Assembly: GCF_037975245.1 (NCBI RefSeq)
Contig: NC_092574.1
Coordinates: 25,838,713 to 25,898,712 of the forward strand
Reading direction: 5' to 3'
From: Apostichopus japonicus
Lineage: Eukaryota > Echinodermata > Holothuroidea > Aspidochirotida > Stichopodidae
Length of the DNA: 60,000 nucleotides
Positions within the stretch are counted from its first letter, which is position 1, and each line of letters opens with the position of its first letter. Shown here one piece after another: positions 37,860 through 48,500 of the stretch. The position numbers and the translations under genes are program-made. Below the pieces are notes generated by a model that was not told where the DNA came from, did no database searches, and saw nothing but the letters and a program-made list of their open reading frames with translations.

Positions 37860-38875
37860 CATGGGCGGCGATCATGGGGGGGGGGACGGGGGGCATGTCC
37901 CCCAATAATTAAGGTGGGGGATATAGTATCTAATATCCCCCCCCCCATATTTGGTGGCATAGGTTTTTTTTTAGCATATCGTTTGTATTTTTTTTATGAT
38001 ATCGCTAGTAATTTCAAAGTAGAAAATGCTTTGATGCAACTTACAATGCCTGGGACTCAGTGCCATTTCCAGCGATCTGGGAGGCATTTTCGGCCAAAAT
38101 TGTCTTTTGCGCTTCGCGCCAACTTATAGTGGCGCTACGCTTAGATAGTTTGCCTGCAAGCTTCACCCCTCCCTTGCCAAATCCCTCGCAAGGCGCCTGT
38201 CTAACCGTGTCACAATTTGTTACTATATATGACCGAAAGTTATTTTTACTTTTTTTTCGAAATGAATAGCTAATAAAGTTTTAAGAGTTATAAGTCGTTA
38301 TAAGAGGTTTTAATCTGAATTTTCGAAAATTCCTTGACCAACATTCTTCATCATACTTCCCTCTACTCGTGCAATTTTGACCGGTCTGTTAGGGGTTGAA
38401 GGTTTTTTTTTTCTATATTGGTTGTCCATAGACGAAATTTTGTGCAACATTATGGGTATGTTTTGAAGTGAATTTATTATTCAAATTCTGAACAAATAAT
38501 GGGCTTAAAACCTTGAAAAGTGGGGCTGACGGGTATTGTGCGGTGTTACGGAGAATTACATACGAAAGCAATGGTCCACAGGAGATGCGATGAGGTCGAA
38601 CATGATGTGTGAATGGTGACAATCTTGAAAGGGTAATGAATGGAAAAAAAAAACTATTGGGAAAAACTTGGTTCTCAGGCAAAAGTGTAAATCTGGTTGG
38701 TCATTTTCAAGCCCGAGAAGTGCCATTTCCGGTGATCTGGGGGCTATCAAAACCAGAAATTTTCTTGAACGCTGCGCGCCAACCAATGGTGGCGCTCCGC
38801 TTTGATAGTAATTCGCCTGCATCCAAGCAAATACCCCCCCCCCCCCCCAATATTTGAAACAAATCTACGCCCCTG
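37860..38875 (-). mobile_element. hAT-like element, 1016 bp, perfect 8-bp TSD
   Basis: ACGATCGC flanks both sides (37852-37859 and 38876-38883). Read on the minus strand it begins CAGGGGCGTAGATTTG and contains core modules near 38810 and 38150 plus the region homologous to 7.8-8.4 kb. The other end, read inward, is CATGGGCGGCGATCATGG, so the ends share only CAnGGGCG. No transposase. Its neighbourhood copies at 7.8 and 14.7 kb lie inside different ends. Confidence 0.8.
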
Positions 38876-39479
38876 ACGATCGCGGAGGTGATCACCGTGC
38901 ATGCGTTTTAGTTTTCACGAGTTTTGTTAGAGTAACAATAAATGTAGAAAGCTCCTAATTTAACCTGCGTGAACAGTGTAACAGTTTAACGTAAAACTAC
39001 TGTTCATTAATTTAATTATTACTCCTATATGTTTTAGACATGCCTATCAGTTTCATTGTTAGCCCATATATCAGTATCCACATGTTCTAACTAAGAATAT
39101 TGAGGCACAGTCCTCTACCCGGCCCACCCACTCAGCTCATTTGCGCCCCTCCCCTACACCCCCCCAATACCCCAAGTAGGTCCCTTTTGGCACGTAAAGC
39201 AAATAATGGTAACCGTTCAAACTCCAACAATTAGTTTACACCTGAAGTCCCCATTTGGCTTTCCCTCGGCATATATAGCCTACTGCCACCATAAGAATGC
39301 CCTCGCGTGCTTTATATATTCAGTTACCTGTGTAACAATGAATAAAGCAGAGCTTATCCAGTAGCGTGACGTCCTATATTTCTACAAAGTGATTTTACCG
39401 ATTAATAAAACTTTTCTAATTAACCTTTTTTTTTAGTGCAAATTTATTAAACGTGATATCTCAAAATAAGAATGTTTAG

Positions 39480-39605
39480 ATGCAATTTACAGGGCCTGGG
39501 AAATGCAATTTGCGGCAATCTAGGAGGCGTTTTTGGAGGGAAAAAAATACTTGCTACGCTACGCGCCAACCGATGGTGACGCTCCGCTTAGATAGTGTCA
39601 TGATG
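39480..39605 (-). mobile_element. Core-module repeat copy (39.5 kb)
   Basis: Reverse-orientation core: CGCCAACCGATGGTGACGCT and CCGCTTAGATAGTGTC. Its ends were not identified. Confidence 0.6.
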
Positions 39606-40198
39606 GTCCCTTCTGCTAAAAATATCTTTAAGAAGGCCCTGGTATATACGCACGTCAACAGCATCCCTATGTAACATTTGGACGATATATGTTTCTCAAT
39701 GTTCCTCAACTAACCCTAGAGATTCTAAACAGCCTACGGCCCTGAAGTATCTTTACTTTATAGGTTGTAATGTTTCCGATAAAGTGAATGTGTCCAGTTA
39801 ATGCAGCAGTGGCTTTTTAAATGTACATATATAATACCATATGTGTGCATGTTGTGAACATCTGTGAAACAAGATGATTTTATTCGTGTGTGCAAAGTTT
39901 AAGAATATTTCCATTTTTGGTTTAAGTGTCAATTTTATTAATCATGATAAAGGGCCTACGTCAAACCCGGATGTTAAATAGATAAGTCTTCCTTAAGTTA
40001 AGTCTAATCACTTTTCAGATGTGACTATTGTTAAAATATGTTTATTACTGACATATCAATTCAGGGACCAAATAGAAGCAAACTTGAAGATTTCTCGATG
40101 CTTCGCACTCCACCCAATAAAGGATTTGTCGCGACACTCCTTCAGTTTATCCATGTTCAGTCATTTATGCAACCCATCCCCACCCCACCCCCACCACC

Positions 40199-42210
40199 CA
40201 GTGGCGTCACCAGACTTTTCAGTCTGGGGGGGCACAGGGGGGCACCAACATTTGATGGGGGGCACTTAGGTGGATACGGATTGCCGTCCTGGGGGAGGGG
40301 TCTAAGGGGAGAGGGTGCCCCTCCAGGTGCGGCGGAATGGGAAAATTAGTGGGGGGGGGGGCTAATGTGTAGAGACTAAGCGGAGCGCCACCATCGGTTG
40401 GCGCGGAGCGTACAAGAAAATTTTGGGTTTTTCAAACCCCCAGATGGCCGGAAACGGCACTTCCCGAGTGTTTTATGCTGCGAATACGTAGCCCTAAAAT
40501 ATGGGTCTCAAGCCTGCAATTTCTCAGATTGCACGTAAAAGTCTGTAAAAACATTGTAATTTGTATATTCGATGGTGTTTTAAGAGAGTAGCTATTACTC
40601 GTAGTGTACTCGCAAAGACGTTTTTGAGTGTAGTAAGGGGATGTTGGAGAACTGGCTGAAATGAAGCAAGTCATTGGCCTAAGACAGGGTTGTCCAACCT
40701 TTTGCAGAGGAGGGCCACATGGAATGATTATGATGAAGGAGGGGGCCGCATGAACCCTACGCTCGATTTTTTGCCCAAAGCCCAAGGCAACACAATGTGA
40801 GCACTGCGCGCGGAGCGCACTGATTTATTTCCTTCCTGATAAAACAGATGAATAAAGTTCCCCTCCCCCCTCCGCTGAGAGAGTGTCACACCGTAGAGCA
40901 TCTCTGGCGGGCCGGACGCAACCCTGCGGGGGGCCGGACTGTGGCCCGCGGGCCGTAGGTTGGACAACCCTGGCCTAAGACGAAGTTGTGTTGCGCTTAC
41001 CGGTACTCACACTCACTGCTTCCACTTTTCACGGGGCTTGAAGACGCGGTTGGGGTGACAATGTGGTCTATAGCCAGGGGACGGGCCGAGGGTCCCCCCA
41101 GCATTTACTAAAATTATTACACCTATATAGTATACGTGTGCATCGGACAGATCGACAAGTATGCATTGAAAAATGGGCAGATGCACGTTTCGGAGCCTTG
41201 GTAAATATTGGGGGGGGGGGCCTTATCATGCATTTGCCCCCTCAACTTTTTCATTGGGGGGGCTGAGCCCCCCAAGCCCCCGGTTCCGCCGCCACTGCCC
41301 CCCTACCCTTTGGAAAATTTTCGCATACGGAGGGCTAGATGCAAAATGCTGCCACATTTGATGCTAAATTCGATCTGAAGATATCTCCAGAAATTGCTAT
41401 TTTTGAGGTAATGATTTTAACAAGGCGCAGAATTTTGCAGAGGATATGAACCACATGCTGTCGATGTTATGCCTAACCCTATATCAATAGAACCTACATT
41501 TGTTGAATTAATGTGTGCATGACCCCGACTCCTTTCTTGTCCTCGTTTTCGCCCATTATCTATTAATATGTAACAGGTTCCAGCATCGTTATTGGCTCCT
41601 ATCAGGGATCTCACCATGCAATCCAAAGTTTGATCACACATCGAGTATGGCTCAGTATGCAGGTGTGAACATTCGCCATTTGTTCCTACAAGCATCTGAC
41701 CTCAAATGACCTCTGCACCCCCTACACAACAGGGTTAATATATGGGTCCACAAATATAGGCAAGTATGGTGCCTGCGGACCCTCACATTTCGTCAGCTCC
41801 TAACCTGTCAACCTCAGACCAAGGCAACATATTGCAGTACCCTCCCTTCTCACAGTCATGTAGCTCGCGAAGCGGACGTGTATATCCGCTGGTATGGCGT
41901 GAGTACTGACACATTCAATGTAAATATCGACACCTGTTGTGATGGCGCGGGTTACGACTTCGATACCCGACGTTCAAGGATAAACTTTTTCATTTTTTCG
42001 CAGCTCATTTGAAGAAAATACGAATTACTGTGCTTCTTTTTCCTTATGAAAAACCAACTCAGATGATGGGAGTTGAATATAACAAAATATATATATATAT
42101 TTTTTTACCAACCCAAATCTCAGATGGGGGGGCACTCGGGGGGCACTAGGTTTTCCAGGGGGGGGGGGGGGGGGCACGTGCCCCCTGGCCCCCCCTTGGC
42201 GACGCCACTG
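40199..42210. mobile_element. Possible 2.0-kb composite element
   Basis: The left end CAGTGGCGTCACCAG and the right end TTGGCGACGCCACTG form a short inverted repeat. CCACCACC flanks both (40191-40198 and 42211-42218), but both flanks are C/A-rich simple sequence, so the duplication could be chance. It contains a core module (near 40375), the intact MITE at 40685 and further G-rich element ends near 41297. Confidence 0.45.
40685..40972. mobile_element. hAT-like MITE, 288 bp, perfect TIRs and TSD
   Basis: CAGGGTTGTCCAACCT is mirrored exactly by AGGTTGGACAACCCTG. GCCTAAGA flanks both sides (40677-40684 and 40973-40980). The interior has GGCCACATG and GGCCGGACTGTGGCCCGCGG. The intact ends and duplication point to a fairly recent insertion. 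Confidence 0.93.
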
Positions 42211-42879
42211 CCACCACCCACCCCCACCCCCCACCCAACACTTTTCAATTGGAATTGATGCACCTGTTTAGAAGTAATTCTTCCACGATCATAATTTATA
42301 AACGTAAATCAGTGCATCGCAGTAGACACTGAAATAAAATAACAGTAAAAGACATCGCTGTTTATTATATATTTTATATCAATGTTTGTATAATCAATTT
42401 CTAAATTCCGCGTTACCATGAAACCTCTGTTGATATAATGCACCTTCTAACAACAAGAACAGCCTATATATATATCCGTTTATATGCATGTATGTCGATA
42501 CATGTATTAGCATGTTTATAGTATATATGTTATGATTATGACGAGTTAGTGTGGTCATACTATGATATCGACATACTGAAGACCAATAAATGATAAACCA
42601 GTGGTCGATATTGTAGGCTAATTAAACCATCATAATATTGAACGTATATAGGCGCGCCTATATTTTGAACGCTTTCACACGCTATTTTTTGAACATAGAA
42701 ATGCCATTACTTAAATATGTCGAAATTGTATCAACATGTCAAAAGCAATATAAACACGTCCAAAATTAATATCAGCATGAAATTAGGTTTGTGAGAAGAA
42801 AAAAAAGAGAATTATTTTTACTGACTGTTTGTTCGGAACCGTACCTTTTAAATGTGGGGTAGACCATTAACGTTCTGTT

Positions 42880-44200
42880 GGTTTCACCTCTCTGTGTACT
42901 GTGTTGCTATAGTAATGTATTGGAGATATATGTCCTAGTTTATGGTAATTGTTAAGTCATTTTCACCTGCCTCATTAAATAATTACATGGGCTATAGTAC
43001 AGTAGGTCTAAACAAGCACAATTTTCCCTCCTGATGGTTCACCTCTGTTTGCTGTTTTCCTACGATAATGTTTGGAAGATACAACCCCTATTAGATAGTC
43101 AATCTTTACTATGTTGATATTCATAGGAATGACCAACTATTTTATGTTAAATGTTTAAGTTATATTCAACTGTCTCATTATTAAATAATTGCATGGCATT
43201 AATACAGTAGGTTTAAAAGGTTAGCACAGTTTTCCCAACTGCTGGTTCACTTCTGTGTGTGCCTGTGATGATATTTTACACTAAATGGCAATTCATATTC
43301 ATCTGTTAAATTATCAAATAATTGCATTGCTACAGTAGATGTAAACTAGCACTGCTTCCTGTGTGTTCAGTGCCTGTGATGCTGTATTGTAGATATATGT
43401 CCCCTATCAGATAGTCAATCTTTTACTGTGTTGACGTTTCATAGGAATGCGTAACTTATTTACGCTAAATGGTAAGTTATATTCATCTGTTTCATTAGCA
43501 AATAATAACATGGGATACAGCACAATAGGTCTAAACTAGCACAGTTTTCCCTTTTGCTGCTTCACCTCTGTGTGTTGTGTTGCTATGGTACATTATTGTA
43601 GATATATGTCCCCTATTAGATAGTCAATCTTTCACTTTGTGGAATGTTTACAGGAATGCTTAACTATTTTATGTTAAATGGTTACTCAATTAATCTGTTT
43701 CAATAGCAAATAATTACCTGGGATACAGTACAGTAGGTCTAAACTAGCACAGTTTTCCCTTTTGCTGCTTCACCTCTCTGTGTGTTGTGTTGCTATGGTA
43801 CATTATTATAGATATATGTCCCCTATTAGATAGTCAATCTTTCACTTTGTGGAATGTTTACAGGAATGCTTAACTATTTTATGTTAAATGGTTAGTCAAT
43901 TAATTTGTTTCAATATCAAATAATTACCTGGGATACAGTACAGTAGGTCTAAACTAGCACAGTTTTCCCTTTTGCTGCTTCACCTCTCTGTGTGTTGTGT
44001 TGCTATGGTACATTATTGTAGATATATGTCCCCTATTAGATAGTCAATCTTGACAGTATTGATGTTTCATTGGAAATTGGAACACTTAACTATTGTATTT
44101 TAAATGTTTAAGCTATATTCACCTTTTCATCATCAAATAATTGCATGGCTACACTACAGTACATAGGTCTAAACTAGGAATGTTTTCCCATCTGCTGCAT
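42880..44200. repeat. 210-bp tandem repeat
   Basis: The last copies are near identical and spaced exactly 210 bp (TGTGTTGTGTTGCTATGGTA at 43571, 43781 and 43991). Earlier copies (about 42890 to 43560) are diverged and partly truncated. Key words are GATATATGTCCCCTATTAGA, TAGTCAATCTTT, CAAATAATT and GTAGGTCTAAACTAGCACAG. Confidence 0.9.
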
Positions 44201-45007
44201 GAACTTTCTGTGTGATGTGTGCCTTTGGTATGTGTGTGTTCAAACTAACACAGTTCACTGATTTTGCTGGTTAATACCACTCTCAACCGCTGGTTCAAGA
44301 ATACATTTCTACTGTACTGACAGTGTTCATATAAAGAGGCTCATAGGAAGAAAGATGTATTGTCAGTTATATTTTATACAGCTCTAGGTCATTTCACCAT
44401 CATGTCAGATGAATAAAGTAATCACAAAAAGTATTATAATAAGCGAGATAACTGACATTGTCATAGTAAAGCAAACTACGTAGTTACCTGCATTAAAACA
44501 TTCAATTCAAGAACCTATTCATTCACCTTTAAGCATTATACATGTCACTTTGCAATGAGTAAAAAATACCTTTAATTTTCTGAAATACAGATTTGTACCC
44601 AGCAGTAGGTCTTTGGTCAGATGGATGGTAACAAGCACCTGTAGTTAGCATATTAAAGTCCTATACAGTGAGAACACTATCACACATTGAGTATTGACAC
44701 TTAATATACAGCCAAAATGGAAAGTGCTGGGGTTGTTTAACATGTAAAATGATTTTACCCTTCAGATTGCTTGTTCCCTTTATAGACAAATGGTAAATTT
44801 GTAATGACTAAAATTCAATGGATGTGTATTTGCATAGAACAATACTGCATGGCAAGCTTAATTTAGCAATGATGTTTCTATTCAGATAATATTAGTATTA
44901 ACATGAATTGGACCTAATAGTAGTACAGTTTGACTAGATTTTGTTTGAGTTTTCCATTTCTTCTTCTTTTTCTCTGCAATGCAAGGAATGAAATGTGCTG
45001 GTGAATG

Positions 45008-45108
45008 GATCCATCGACATTGGTCATCAGTTTAGCCGCCTTACTCATCAGTCTGATAATCATCATAGTCTACTTGATGATAATATACATTGAAGTTGCC
45101 ATCAAACC
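45008..45108 (+). other. Candidate 5' exon with hydrophobic upstream ORF
   Basis: An ATG opens MDPSTLVISLAALLISL followed by more hydrophobic residues and ends at CCTG then GTAAGC, a good donor. Joined to the acceptor at 45460 it reads into an in-frame TGA at once, ten bases before the SET gene's ATG. It would therefore be a 36-codon membrane-peptide upstream ORF rather than an N-terminal extension. No other evidence for its use. Confidence 0.35.
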
Positions 45109-45473
45109 TGGTAAGCAAATAGTATCCCATCACTTGTGTAAACTTGTGTTTGTTTGTATAAGTTGGATGGAAATTTATTTAGGGATGATGCTGAAACTAC
45201 CTCCGAAAGTTTGATTTCTCTAGTTTTTTTTTATTTAGTAACAGTAATATCCAAGTATATTGTTAACTTTCCCCACTTCTGTCATCATTCTATCATCATG
45301 TTCTGCAGTGAGTGTTTGAATGAGCTACCATTTGCTACAGGAAAAGAAGAAATATGGATTACCTTTAAACTACTGTACCTCAATCTAATCTAAAATACAT
45401 TATGACTTCTGTGAAAAGTAAATTTGAAAATGCTGCAATTAAATGAAATATTTTTTTCAGGTTGACACACAAA

Positions 45474-45576
45474 ATGAGGAGGAAAAGAAGAGAGAAACCA
45501 GAAGATGTTGCCATTTCCATGGTTAAACGAAAAACTGATAGAGATGGATTTTATGTAAAAGAAATACCACAAAAAG
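45474..45576 (+). CDS. SET gene exon 1 (coding part)
   Basis: After the acceptor TTTTTTTCAG at 45460 comes a 13-base leader, then ATG and MRRKRREKPEDVAISMVKRK. The donor is CAAAAAG then GTATCA, phase 1. It encodes the basic pre-SET segment ending GFYVKEIPQK. Confidence 0.8.
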
Positions 45577-48500
45577 GTATCAAATTCAGTTTTATACTTG
45601 TGCTGTAATAAAGTAAGAATACCTTGACAGAAGTACCCACAAGTTTGTGTAGTGACATATTCACATTTAACATAGGACTAGTTAGCAATGGCATAAACAG
45701 TGAGTGAAAACAAAAGGAGAGTGACAATGAACCTAAGTGAAGAATGGGGCGAGGAGGGGAAAGGATCATTGGAGAATTAAGAAAAAGATGTTCTTCTTGG
45801 ATGTTCAAGTAGTATGGATGTGGTGTGAAGGCATATTATTGCACACCCTTTCGACTGAGGCACAGAATGAGTGGCTATTAAAATTTTCAGCTGTGTTTTG
45901 AAATTGTGTGGTTTTGAAAGTCTTTCCCAATTTGGGTTCATTTTGTTGAATGTTGGGAAGGTGCAGCTAGTGATCTTGATAGAATGAGCAGTGAACTTTG
46001 TAAAAAATAACTTGGATTTTCTTCTCTGTTCTAGGCAGAGGAGTGTTTGCGAAGGTCAAATTTACCAAAGGAGAGTTTCTACTGCAGTATGCTGGGTCAC
46101 TTCTGTCAGTTAATGAAGGAGATAAGCTTGAAGAGGAAGAAGGGTCATCAGGCTTTAGATTTTTCATTTCATGTAAAGGAAAGGAGTTCTGGTGAGTTGA
46201 ATACCAAATGATTCTTTTGTGAGAACATGTACTACTCTACTCTTTAACAAATTGTTAAATTGTATGCCTGAGTGCAAATGTAAAGGAGTTCGCCAATTCA
46301 TCTTGAACAGCGTGCTATATATTTGAAACACTGTTTGCATGCAAAATTGTTTGCTGCATACTTCTAGTACTTCGAAGCACATTACAAAAATCTTTTAATA
46401 TTGTAGCAATGCATATGGGATGCAGTTGCAATTATGCAATAACACACGATGTACTTAAGTTCAAATGCATGGTGCAGTCGAGTCAACATGGTCAAATACA
46501 GAAATAATAGCACTAAACATATGTAATTTGTGGTTTAAACAGTTCAAATATGGGTAAATAATTCACATGCATAAGCCTGAAGACATATTAGCTGTTCCAT
46601 ATGTATACAGTAGTCAAAGCAATGAAACCTAAACTCCAATCTCTGAAGTAAATTGTAATCCTGAAATTGTTGAGTTTTCATTAACGTTTTACATTTGTGT
46701 CTGTAGTAAGTGACATGTCAACAATCACTCATCTTCTAATCAAACTATTAATCCTTAAAGTGACAGGATTAATCAAGGGTAGACTTGATGATATTTCATA
46801 ATATGGACCTTATTTTCTTAAATACTATTGATGCAACAGAAGAACGAGAGACAGGGCCTATATTGGGACGGTTGGTAAACCACGGAGAGAAAAATGAAGT
46901 ATACGTGAAGCCATCTATTCTTGATTTTGAAGGCACACCAGTAATATGCCTTTTTGCCCTCACTGACATAGCAGAAGGTGAGGAGCTGCTATACGATTAC
47001 GGTGTGTCTAATCTACCCTGGAAGCAGCAAGCTAAGGTAAAAATTGAGGTTTTACCATAAGGAAGACTTCTGTTACTGGCAATCATGAGAATGAAACAAG
47101 TGTTCAACACTTCACATTGCAACTTGAAATCTAGAATACCTTTATAAGGAAATCCTTTGCTTTTCTATGAATAAAATGCAACCCAGTAGTCTTCTACTTC
47201 ATGAAAGTGAATGTTTCAAAACGTTTGCTATTCTTTAATATTCTTGTTGTTGCTTGAAGTAACATATGAAGTTTACTTTCATGTCAGTTTGTTTGTTTAT
47301 TGTATTCATTATAATGTTAATTATTATGAAGAAGCTATTCTCAGCTCAACTGTAAGATAGGTAACTTTGTAACTTTATAGTTTGCCATAGTATATATGCT
47401 ATCTGGCTTTGTGTTTAGCACATTCATACAGCAAATTAGTGTAGCAAATATATGGAACCAATCAACGTTGCAACTCGTCTTTCACTTTTAATTGAATTTC
47501 TAGGATATTCAAAGACATCTCATTTAGTTGCATCACTTTGAGAATAATCTATAATATTTGCTGTGTATGTATGCTGATTGTGTCAATATAATATAAAATG
47601 TGCTCAGGTAATGTAGACAGACAGTAAAGAAACAACCTACTTGAGTTTTGTTTCTTAAGTTATTGACTTTATTCATCAGCATTAAGTAGTTCTGACTGAT
47701 TTATCAACTTAGACAATAATTCAGTCAGGTGAAACTATGTTGAAACTATGATCATCACCGAACGAATTCACATTACTCAGACTTAAGGATGTATACTAAC
47801 TTTGCTGAATATTACAGGCACATAATGAAAATGGATCAACATCATCTGTGGCAACGGGGATATCAGCATCTCTCAAAAAGGATATTTTGTCATCGCTGGA
47901 AAGAGAGTTTCAGATCAATATTCTGAGTTAATTTCGTCAGTCATAGACACAGAAGACTCACCAGAGAGCAATGCATCAACCAGTGACCCCACACCAATGA
48001 CTGACAGTGAACAAAATGAGAAGGAATCATCATCTTCCACAAAGATATCAGATGAAGGGCTTGAACAATTTTCGTTGGTGATGGACACTAAAGAACCCTC
48101 ATATGGCGATGTCTCAACTAGTGACTCACAACCCATGAATGCTAATGAACAAAACGAAGAGAGATCATCATCTCAGGAAAAGGACATATCAACTATAGGC
48201 ACTAAAATAAGTTCATCGGTAATGCACACTGAGGACCCCTCAAACAGCAATGCCTTAAACTCTGACCCACAACCCATGACTGTTTCGGAACGAAATAAAA
48301 AGGGATCATCTCCAGACAAGGACATAACAGTTGAAGGACCTGAAATATGTTCATTACTCATGGACCCTGAAGACCCCTCAGACAGCTCTGCTTTAACATC
48401 TGATTCACAACCCATGACTGCTGATGATATGAAGTTTGCACCAAAGATTTTGATGAAAGAGACTCCAATGAAGCATACTGAAGTAAGCTCTTTGGTCCTG

